Below the pieces are notes generated by a model. That model did no database searches. It was not told where the DNA came from and saw only the letters and a list, made by a program, of their open reading frames with translations. A stretch of 64,000 bases of DNA from Phlebotomus papatasi (Eukaryota; Arthropoda; Insecta; Diptera; Psychodidae). The translations under genes and the position numbers were made by a program. Below, one piece after another: positions 48,113-58,600 of the stretch. How positions within the stretch are numbered: the first letter of the stretch is position 1; every line of letters begins with the position of its first letter. The stretch lies in contig NC_077222.1 of NCBI RefSeq assembly GCF_024763615.1, positions 91,979,417 to 92,043,416 on the forward strand. The letters are read 5' to 3'.

Positions 48113-48348
48113 TAGGGTAAAGTGATATAATTTGGAATTAGTGTTAGAAGTTGGACAATTCGCCGGTACAAGTTGGATATGGCTTTTTTCTCGATAAATA
48201 TAGTATAAAATTTGTTTTTAAGCACAAGGAACCAAATTATAAAACTAAAGCATTAAAAATTTACAAATAAAAATGAAGTACTAAATTTATCAGGACAAAT
48301 AGCCCTGTCCAAATTGTACCGTTGTCCAACTTGTACCACTTTACCCTA
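48113..48348. mobile_element. MITE, GGGTAAAGTG/ACAAGTTGGAC family, copy 1
   Basis: Left TAGGGTAAAGTGATATAATT, right TTGTACCACTTTACCCTA; inside, CGCCGGTACAAGTTGGATAT. It is inverted relative to the copy entering the window end at 63761. Confidence 0.75.
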
Positions 48349-49932
48349 CACCACATAGTAAATACGTGGTAAACATAGTAAATACGTAGTCAAATTCTCA
48401 ATAATCGTCTAATATATATCCAGCAAATATTCATCAAAAAGAATTGTTGATCAAAAGAAAATAATGAAAAATGTTTTAAAGTCTGCTTACCATTATTAAT
48501 CTCGCTGTGTTCTCTGAGTCAAATTCAGAAATTAAATTAACTTCATCACTTGAAAATTAATCCGTCAGAAATCACTCGCAGGAACATAACCGCAAAAATG
48601 AAATTGTAGCTCAACCACAAAATAAAACAAAATGTGCAACATTTTTATTTAGATTTAATTAAAATTGCATACACAGTAAAAAAAATATCTCTCACGGTGC
48701 AAACTGAAGTGGCGGGATTTGACTTATGGTTTTTGTCGTGATGTTATGGGGATTTTCCAGATCTGCAGTTTGTTGTGTGATATTTTTTTGAAGCCCACGC
48801 CATTGCAAAACAAGAAGAGATAAAAAGAGATAATAAATTTTTTTTCCTCAACAAAATCACTTTGTGATTTTTTCCAATTTTGTTTTCACATTTTTTTTGT
48901 TGTTGGGGGGCGATGAAAAAGTGAATAAAGCTATTTCAGCATTATTTGCTTAAAATAAAATATTTAAATTAACGAATTGTTTTTCATAAAATGCAAACAA
49001 TATTGCACATGAAATGAAATTCCCTGTTTTGAGTTCCCTCTTTCTTTTGTGCTTTCATTAGAGAAATTAATCAGTTTTGAGAGAATGTGAAGATTTTAAT
49101 TGAAAAGTTTGCTATTTTATAAAATTCACTACAGCAAAAAGCTTTTCTTTCTAAAAAGCTTCTGCGGGAGCTTTTGTGAGATAAATGTTTCCCATGTAAA
49201 TGAAGATACACTGTAAGACAATAACGAAGCAATTCACTGTAAATTATCAAAGGTATGCTTTCGGGGGTTATCTCTTGTTTACAATTGCGAATTAAGGAGT
49301 GTGAGACATTTGTACAAGAGATGACAAAAGTCCTTCTTTGTGCATGAATAATGCAGAAACATGCAAAGTGCATTTCAGTATACAGAAAATTTCATTATTA
49401 GGAATTCTCTAAAGCGGAAATTTTCCAAAGAATTTCACTGACTAAATCCAAATTCATTAATCCTTAATCCTTTAAATTTCATTTCAAATATTTTAGAGTG
49501 GGTAAATTGTAGCAGATAGTTTACGAAAAAGTTAATTTTCTATTAAAGTTTCAGTTTTGTTTGTTATCTGTTATACCAAGTACGTCTCGAAGGTCTCACA
49601 GCGTTGTTAAGAGTTCAATCCAGAAATAAAAGATAGATATGATCAAAATATAAGCGTAAATACACTATTTTTTACTGTTTTAAGAAGTAGTAGCAATTTA
49701 AATTTCAAGAATTAAATTCTTAAAAAAAATCAAAATGAATTAAATGTCTTATATATGCCTCAGGCATATGCAACTTATGAAGGAGCTTTTCCACCGTTTT
49801 GCTTCGGAAGTTAGCTACTAACGCTAAGACGCCAGTGGACGCAACAAGTAAACAGGTTGTATATCATTTGTAAGATTTTATGGTACTGCACTATTGTAAA
49901 TGAAATTAAATGAATTTTTATTTTGTTTAATA

Positions 49933-50130
49933 TAGGGGGAAGTGGGCCACCTTTGAATTGGGGTAGCTTAAAAATAGAGCTTTTTTCTCCTATTTAATAT
50001 TGAATCTACGCCATTAAATGATAAAAATTTAGCTTCAGATAAGACTTAATTCCATTTAAAAATAGTAGAAAAACCCAATTTCAAAACTGGCCCATTTTAA
50101 AGCTACCCTGGGTGCCCCACTTTTCTCTGC
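49933..50130. mobile_element. MITE, GGGGGAAGTGGG..CACC family
   Basis: Left TAGGGGGAAGTGGGCCACCT, right CTGGGTGCCCCACTTTTCTC. First of five related elements in about 2.4 kb. Confidence 0.65.
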
Positions 50131-50267
50131 TGGGAATTTTTCAAATTGATTCTTAACTAATTTTTGAGAGGTATCTAAAAACAGTTCACTTTTTAAATAG
50201 CACTTCTATGGTTAGTCCAAAAAATTAATCATATTATAAAATAATACATTTTTTGCTTATAATATGA

Positions 50268-50484
50268 AGGGGGAAGTAGGACACCTTTGAATGTGGGGCA
50301 GCCTTGAAATTGGGATTTTCCACTATGTTTAAATGAAAATGAGCTATATTATAAAGTAATTTAGCTTTTCAATCTGTTTGTACAGCTAAATTATATCGTG
50401 ATAGGGCTCAATTTGATTTAAAAATAGGTAAAAATTTTCAATTTCAAAGCTGCCCCACATTCAAAGGTGCCCCACTTCTCCCTA
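50268..50484. mobile_element. MITE, GGGGGAAGTAGGACACCTTTG
   Basis: Left GGGGGAAGTAGGACACCTTT then GAATGTGGGGCAGC; right GCTGCCCCACATTCAAAGGT then GCCCCACTTCTCCC. Confidence 0.7.
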
Positions 50485-50620
50485 TGCCAAAATTGCAAAA
50501 AATTATAAAACAATATTTTATGAAAATATTAATTTTATGAAAGATATTGAGTGCAACTTGCAAAAAAATTTTCTCGAGATTGTTAAGTGGAATCTCAGAA
50601 AACATTCTTTAAATGTTGTA

Positions 50621-51052
50621 TAGGGTAAGTGTGCCAAATTCCGGCCAGCTTGCAATTTCGGCCACCTTTTTTGTTCCTCGAATTTCCATGAACTTTTAGA
50701 TTTTACATACTCTAGAGATAATACAATGCAAAAGAATAACAAAAAATGTTACTTCGACAAACGAGATGACGTGAAAAAGACATTGGAAGAATTCCCGAAG
50801 GGCAAGGAACTATGAGAATAAGGTGGCCGAAATAGAGCACCAAAGCTATGTTTATATTTTTATTCATTTTAAAATGTATTAAGAATGATTTTAGAGTAAA
50901 TAAAGACGGCAAACTCTTTACAAGGTTCCAAGCAACACTCTTTAAGAAGAAAAAATTTAAAAAAAATCAATTTGTATTTGAAATATTCCATTTTAAACTT
51001 GAGACTTTGACGCTTGCATGCAACTATGCCGAAATTTGGCACACTTACCCTA
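50621..51052. mobile_element. MITE, GGGTAAGTGTGCCAAATTCCGG
   Basis: Left TAGGGTAAGTGTGCCAAATT, right AATTTGGCACACTTACCCTA; 432 bp. A solo end of the same type appears at about 33018-33060. Confidence 0.75.
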
Positions 51053-51181
51053 CATCACTAAAATCTTAGGAGGTTACATGGTTCACGAAGCCTCAAAACA
51101 GCATTTTTTCTTTATTATTTTACGACAAAATGAAAAAAAAAATAATTCCAGCATTAGCACAATATTTAAACATAATATTTA

Positions 51182-51455
51182 AGCACAATAATAATAATAA
51201 TGCTAGCACAACATTCCATAAAGGAACTAGGTCTTCCCACCAGGGGATTTCTAGACATGCATTATTATTATTATTTCTTGTACGGGATGAGGTTGTCAGT
51301 CCCATTCCCGTGGAATCAAGTGCAGTGAAGCTCACTGGATGCAATCCGAACACCTTTAACGCCAGAAAAATTCCTGGTGACCTAAAGGGGATTCGAACCC
51401 GGGACACTTGCATCATAGAGCGAGTTCTCTACCACTTGACCCATTGAGTACCACA
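51182..51455 (-). mobile_element. tRNA-derived SINE, family 1, copy B
   Basis: Minus strand: A box GGGTCAAGTGGTAGAG, B box GGGTTCGAATCCCC, then a body and an (ATT)n tail at about 51186-51200. The head aligns with the plus-strand SINE at 17961. The region looks like a tRNA, but it lacks a clean acceptor-stem partner and continues into a body, so it is not a tRNA gene. Confidence 0.8.
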
Positions 51456-51482
51456 GAATTTATGCGCAATATTTAATCAATA

Positions 51483-51684
51483 AAAAGGGGGTGCGATTAA
51501 TTTTTTCCTGAGAACTTTAACACTTTTTAGATGTAAAAATATATCAACATTTTTTTCATGTTAATTTTACACCTTTTGAAGTGTAAAATTAATATGAAAA
51601 AGGGTAACTTTAACCCATAATACACTTAAAAAGCAAAATATTTGCACTGATATCGGATCAATAATGCAGGGTAAAATTAAACAT
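51483..51684. mobile_element. MITE, CACTGAGAAAAA family, copy 3, ends lost
   Basis: Interior GGGGGTGCGATTAA, ATATATCAACATTTTTT and GTTAATTTTACACC match 28441-28695, but both CACTGAG ends are missing. Confidence 0.7.
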
Positions 51685-51719
51685 ATTTATATTTTTTATA
51701 TGAAATATGTATAATATTG

Positions 51720-51938
51720 TAGGGGGAAGTGGGGCACTTTTGAAAGTGGGGCACCTTTGAAATTAAGATTTTTCACCTATTTTTAAATAAAACTGAGCCT
51801 TATCGTGATATAATTTAGGTACACAAACAGATTGAGAAGATAAATTATATCACGATAAGGCTCAATTTCATTTAAAAATAGGTGTAAAATCCCAATTTCA
51901 AAGGTACCCCACTTTCAAAGGTGCCCCACTTCCCCCTA
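51720..51938. mobile_element. MITE, GGGGGAAGTGGGGCAC, most intact copy
   Basis: Left AGGGGGAAGTGGGGCACTTT, right AAAGGTGCCCCACTTCCCCC; inner arms ATCGTGATATAATTTAG and TAAATTATATCACGAT make the whole element one hairpin. Confidence 0.8.
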
Positions 51939-52140
51939 TAGTCCAAAATGCTTGAATTCAACCGGGGCGTTAATCTTCAAATAAATATTCTAATCTAATC
52001 TAAATAAAATTAATTTAAATAATGTATAAAAATTATAAAAATGTCAAGAAGATGGTTTCGTATTTTTGTCAAAAAAATAGTAAAATGAAAAAATCCTGAA
52101 AATCACCTAATTTTTGACCGTGTAATTCAGAAAAGCCCCT

Positions 52141-52334
52141 TAGGGGGTACCTTTGAAATTGGGATTTTTCACCTATTTTTAAATGGATTTGAGCTATGTC
52201 ATAGTGTAATTTTGCTTCTCAATCTGTCTGTGCAGCTGAATTAAATCACAATAAAGTTGAACTTTATTTAGAAATAGGTGAAAAATCGCAATTTCAAAGG
52301 TACCCCAGTTTCAAAGGTGCCCTACTTCCCCCTA
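52141..52334. mobile_element. MITE, GGGGGAAGTGGGGCACC family, left end shortened
   Basis: TAGGGGGTACCTTTGAAATT at the left; right CAAAGGTGCCCTACTTCCCC. The left end has lost the AAGTGGGGC part. Confidence 0.65.
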
Positions 52335-52685
52335 AGCATTTTATTTTTTAAATTTTTATACAAATATTCATTTCTGTCAATAAGTTTCATTATGAAAAGA
52401 GACTATACAAATGAAATGTTTATACGAGAATTGGTGATGCAGACACCTAAATAGAGAAATAATTGTGATTTTCCAAGAGTAAATAAATATTTTTGATATG
52501 TTTTATCTGAATTTAGATTTGGAGCGATACTTATTCTTTCGAAAAATTCACACTAGCCTCTCCTTCCTAATTTAGTGTGACAACAAAATAGAAGACTAAG
52601 AGATAAATGAAGGTTTCAAGAAGAAATTCCCAACCATTCCTCAATTCATCAACCATAAAATCCACAACATTTCCGAGAGGGTTGA

Positions 52686-55600
52686 TTATTGTGGAATTGA
52701 GGGGTAGGAATGTGTGAGTTCTTGGATGTTGTCCACAGGGCGACATTTACGAGCTTTCTCGAGTGAGAAAAGCTCAAGAGTATCATGGGGTTGCATGACA
52801 TGTTCAAAGCTTCTAAAACCCATCCCTGCATGTTTAGCTGTTAAATACAATTGGGGGGAGTGCATACCTTTTATCATGGACTTGAGACGAGCCATAATAT
52901 CCGATCTCGTAACGTCCTTTCGTTCCAATGCTTTGCTGAGGACGAAGTGCAACTGCTTGTCACCTGTCCACTGGGATGTCATCTGAAGCTCCCGCAGCAT
53001 TTCCTCAGAGTAGCCCTGCAAATATCCGATGTGGAAATTTGTAAGACTGTTCATGACACAATTACCCAAAGCAGCTTTTGGGATCAAGGATGAAAGGTTA
53101 GAGCTATTCATTGTTGGAGTAAAGAAAATTAATTTCCTTTCTAAATATAGAATTGAGGATTTTATTAATAAATCCTTTTATTTGGCACTCACCGAAAATT
53201 TATTGAGCATGAGAGTTTTGGCTTCCCTTTTCAGGAGGTCATACAGCACAACCATCTCTACGTAGGGTTTCGTTGGTGGCACCTTTTTCCTTCCAGTTGT
53301 TGCGATATTCCTGGCAAAGTGGTCATCATACATTTTCAGAAACTCATTGACATTGTCTTCATCGAGGAGAGCTGGCAGATCCGGTGACTCTTGCTCAATA
53401 TCCTGTAGCAGAGCTTTCGGAAGTGGGTCGAGAAGCTGCAGATCGTACTCTGGATGGGCAGAAGAGGACACTTAAATGCATCAATTGGCCAAAAGCCATC
53501 ACATGAATAATGTGGTTCCAATCAATTAAATTAATTCACAACCACTTTACAATCTCTCTGTCTTCCGCCTACAAATTCTCGTGACCTTTTCATCGATCTA
53601 TCTTTTTTTTATCTACAATATTAGCCTCTTGTATGAATTTTTGAGCTTTTTTTTTTAGATAAATTCCCATTCAATTAATTTTCCGTGACGGCAAATGATT
53701 GCTTCAGTATCCTCTCGCACATTTTCCCTCGCTGGTGGTTTATGCTTCATTGAATGGTTCACCTCAATTGAAGTCAAATTAATTTAGTATATTTTCACGA
53801 GGGTGGTTTTCATCCCAATTTTTTTTTTGTTTTTAGGAAAAATGCAACTCACGGTTGTTTGAACATTGATAAACCACCAGAGATTGTCAATTTGTCATTT
53901 TAAAGTTTTTGAGGCTTTTCGCGTGTAAAAGCATTTTTTGGATCATTGAACATTTAAATTTGTGGATTTCGGATTTTTTCTGCTCGTTACAGAGCGTTTG
54001 TGAGTTTGACAAATTTAAATTTGAATTACAGAGGAGATTAAAAGAATGCTCATTTAGACCAGAGTTTTGAAATCCTTTATTGGATGTACCAGTATAATTT
54101 TATATAGCCTGGAAGCTTAATTTAGCAGAGATGCAAGAAATTTTGTAAATGGTTATAAAATTATAGTAATTTGCTAAAGTTATGAGTATTTGCAGGAGTT
54201 GTTATTAATTTTTATATTTTAATTCCATCAACCTGACTATTTGGCGGGGCTCTTGCAGCCTTATTCATCCAATGGGTCTTCTTCTTGTCTCGTCTTGCTT
54301 AGATCGGGGAATCGCATTCTTCACAGATTATTCTTTGTCTTGGTCTTTATCTTGGGAATGATTCTCTGAAACGAATTACTCAGAGAGAACAAGCAGCATT
54401 TTATTCGAGCTTTTTTTTGGCGTTTTGATCCTTTTTTATTTATTACTTTTAATTCTAAATGCGAAATTATTGAAACGCGTACTCTGCATACTTAAAGTGT
54501 GCAATAGTGAGATAAGATTTTAAACATTGAAATAAAACTACAGTAGAACCCCGCTATAAGCCATCGCTCTATAGTCCACAATTTATCGACCGTTGATTTC
54601 AAAACACTGATTTATATTAGGTTATGTTTTTTAGTACGCGAGATGCAATATTGTCATAATTATTTTATTATTTTTGGCAAACTTTATTGAGTAGTTGTGA
54701 TAATTGTGATCCACAATGAAGAGAGCAAGGACAAGTACCACAATCGCAAAGAAAGTGGAATCCGTCAAGCAATTTCAATACTAAAAGTCGTTGATAATTT
54801 TAAAAAAATGACGTGGACTGTAGTGCGACGCAAGTGACCAGTCTGCAACCAAATATGGACTATAGCGAGGCTCTACTGTACACAGAAAGAATATTTCGTA
54901 AAATTGTTCGTAAATGTTTGTGAATTCTTATTTGGGATTTACGAAATGCTCATAAAATGTATAATCTACAAAAAGATTGTAAAGAATCTCAGCGAGAACT
55001 TCGTAAAAGGTTGTACTTATCCCAGAGATTATTTGTAATTTGGGCATTTGACTAGCATTTTTTGTTTGTCTAACAAAATTTTACGAACATTTTTCATGTG
55101 ATTACAAATTATTACGACTTACGCACATTTGTGAACAAACAATTATGATTTCCGAGCGGGGAAATCAGAATGTTGAGAAATAAAGAAGACTTCTTGCTTC
55201 TCTCGATGTCCACTTTATTCTGTCCAAAATTGTGTTTTTACATCTTATATAACTTTTGAGCCACTGCTCAAGATCTTTGTGATTCAATAGTAAAAATAAT
55301 GAGATCACCATTTCCTTGTGATTCATTTATGGGTTCTCTGAATTTCTCCCTTTTAACTTGTCCAAGTGCAGAAGGCAATAAAAGTGTCAACTTCTTTTAA
55401 TTTATTCTCAACTCTTATGAGTCTTCAAAATTTTAAATACAAAATGGAATTATTAGGGTGTACAAAAAATAAGAATTCAGTGGTGATCATACAAACATGA
55501 TTGAACATGATATGACTTGACTTAACTAAACGTTCGTGAAAATATGCTCGTCAAGTATGATCATTACGAACAATATTTGTGAAAAAATACAAACTTTTAG

Positions 55601-58600
55601 GAACTTTTTTTTAGTATAACCATTTACGAGTATTTCATTCCCTATGATAATTCACAAATATTTGTGAATAATTTTACAAAATATTTTCAGCAGTGTATTG
55701 CCGAACGCACAATAAATTTTGTTTGTAAACATGTTTTTAAAATTTCATATGAGAGAGAGCGAGATGACTATATCTAGGTTTCATTCACTCTCATTGAAAT
55801 GTCAAAAACATGTTTACAAAACAAAAGTTATTGTGCATTGAGCATAAAAATCGGCTTTTATTGGCTGATGATTTGTATTCTTCGACAGATATTTTTTAAT
55901 TTAAAGTGTCAAATTTCTTCAAGTCTTGGGGTGCAGTTTCACAAATTCACGAAAACCATGCTGAAGTGGAAATTCTAAAGTTTTAAGTTTTTTTTTTTAA
56001 TTTTCAAATCTGCTCAGGAAAACCTTCAAGCTTTCAGAAACACAAAACCGCAAAGCAAGACTGGAATAGATGAAGTATCATTAGCATTTGATTCAGAATT
56101 TGAAATCATTAATTTCGATACTAGATATTTAACACGAAACTTAATTTTTTTTTATTTAGAAATTGAACATCATATCCTTGTAATTTATAATTTCACAGAA
56201 AAGACGAGAGTAATATAATTTATTTCCGAAAAATTACGTTACGCTATTTGCTTGTCCTCCGTTCGGTTGTCATCAGAGCTAAAGGCCAAACGGTTAGCGA
56301 TAGTGACTTGGCACCTTAACGGATGTGGAAACGCAGGGGGAAAAACTACAAAGCTCTTCAGAGAATCTTACAAAAAAAATCTGAATAAAATTGGATAAAG
56401 AATCAATCAGTGTGGCATATTCGAAGGTTTTCAAGCTTCGGAAATTTGTGACTTAAAGGATAGCTAAGCCTTAGGTCTTAAGTCCGTATAAGTTGGAGCA
56501 GTTAATGGCAACCCGTGCTTTTTCCAAGCTTTGCTTTAATTCTAGGACTTAAGGATAGTCTAAAGATGATCTTTAAGTGTTAGAATTAAAGAAAAGCCTA
56601 TACGAAAAGCCGGGGTGTAAAGTCATCCCAAGTGCAAAATCACCAGCATTTACGATACATTTAAAAATATTTAATATTTATGTTAAAATTTTTATAAACT
56701 GCATTAAATTTGACATGAACATTACTTTTAATTCTCTTTCTCACACAATTGAATGACTATGTCTGCAATAAATAATGTTTATATCAAAATACAGGAGACA
56801 AAATTGCAGACAATCTTACATAAGCTCTTTCTGTGAAATTTATATTCACACCAGCGTAGTGCATTTGGATTCTGTTCTTGTGTTTAACTTTAGTATTACA
56901 CATTCAAAATAATGTCACATAGTGATTTTTTTTTTATTTCCTCTTTATAACGTATCATATTATGATACAAGGGAAGAATATTTATTTGCTTGATATATTT
57001 TAATTAATTATTGCTCATGGTTTTTAATAGTTTTAATAAATTCTTCATTTTGCAACTTGGTTTTAAAGTTTATGACAACCCTTCACCAATTCTAAAGTTA
57101 CTCACCTAAATTCGGCTGCAGCCTCTTCGATTTATCCTGGAAGAACCAGGAGAAGAACTGCTTATTAGTATCGATATTACTGGAGGAATGTGGTCCACTG
57201 GCTGGACGAATGGGAGTCTGACTGGGCCGATAGAAAGTTTGTTCGGGTTTCTGCAGTGCCAGTTGAGGCCTTATGTTGGTCGTTTGAGGTTGTGGTGGGC
57301 GTTGAGGACTGTAATATCCTGGTTGATGGGGAGGTGTAGTGTCCTGGGGAGCTGAAAAATTGAAATGATCTAATTTCCTATTTAAGTTTAAAAAGTTTTA
57401 GCGATATTCTGTAGCTCGTTGCAATGCAATAGAATTAAAAGACAATACGAATTTTACCTCTATGCAATGGCTACAATGTTTCTGTATTGAATGATACTTT
57501 AGTTAGATACAGTTTGTTCTCTTTGATGAAATTCTAGTGCTTTTCATCAGTATTGCCAAAATATTTAGATATTCATTGTGTGGTGTTTTTAATTTGGCAG
57601 AGGTTCAAAGAAGCGCCGAATTGAAAACGAAGTTGGTTTTGAGGGAATTTTTCATTATCCTGTTGATTGAGGCTGTTTATTTTAATGAATTGAGGTAAAA
57701 TCTCCGAGGGGTCATTACCTTGGAAATTTTTCACAGCTTTTGAATGTAATTTACAATGATTTTACAGAGAATTAAAAGAAATTGTTCATGGCTATTCATG
57801 TTCCTTAAGGCCTCTACACACTAGGAGAAATTTATTTAAAAAATGCCTTTTTAAAGAAAATGTCCCCTATCCTTGTGGGCAGAAACGTCAGAATTTTTTT
57901 TTTTAAAAAGGCCATTTTTGACGAAAATTGTTTCTATTGTGTAGACACCATTAAAGGGAAAAACAAACTCCGCATTAGAGAGAGGTGGGGCTACTTTGAG
58001 CTGTGGGGCTACATTGCTATACGATTTTTTCGTATATTTTTTAAAAGAAACTATGTTTATTTATTTTATCTATATAAAATAATTTTAAGAACCGGCTTCA
58101 TTATGAAATAGACGAAAAAATCATATATCAATGTAGTCCCACCTCTCACTATGTCTGCCGATAAACAATCTGTGAGACGCATAGATCGGAAACAACTATG
58201 AGCTAAACATTGGGAAAGGACCTCTACATGAAGCCTTAAAAATTCCGAAAAGGTTAAGATTTCGTCCAGCCACAGTTTCTGGATGCAAAATCGGTTGACT
58301 TCACCAAAAGAGACATTTTGTTGGTTAACGATAGGACTAAAAAGCAGCGAAGTCTCAATGAGCTGAAGACTGCCCTTCGTCGCAAATGGCAGGGTATTCG
58401 AAAGACCAGCATTGGTCCAAAGTACGATGCATTTTCCGACAGACTTAATACTAAACCTGACCGGTCAAATTGACCGGTTTAAAGACTTTTAAAATTAAGA
58501 CACATTTAGACGGTACAATGTCACTATCAAACTTAATGAATTTCTTAATCTTAAAATATGCATGTAATATATTTTTCAGTGTTTAAATTTTAAGTTTTTC

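Larger units (their letters stand above)
38778..52685. other. 13.9 kb intergenic region, MITE-rich
   Basis: It lies between two convergent secreted-protein genes. No exon could be supported. Stretches without recognisable features: 38800-39400, 39560-40010, 44050-45550 and 48360-49800. The 44.65-45.25 kb part is less AT-rich than its surroundings but has no usable ORF. Confidence 0.7.
53450..57105 (-). other. Intron of the 52.7-60.8 kb gene, 3.7 kb
   Basis: Donor (minus strand) GTGAG at 57105, acceptor CATCCAG at 53450. It carries three MITEs in a row (54539-55842); the remainder shows nothing I can name. Confidence 0.75.

Noticed and set aside
51355..51455. Possible tRNA gene on the minus strand
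   Set aside because: A and B boxes are present, but the sequence continues into a SINE body and the stem is not clean.
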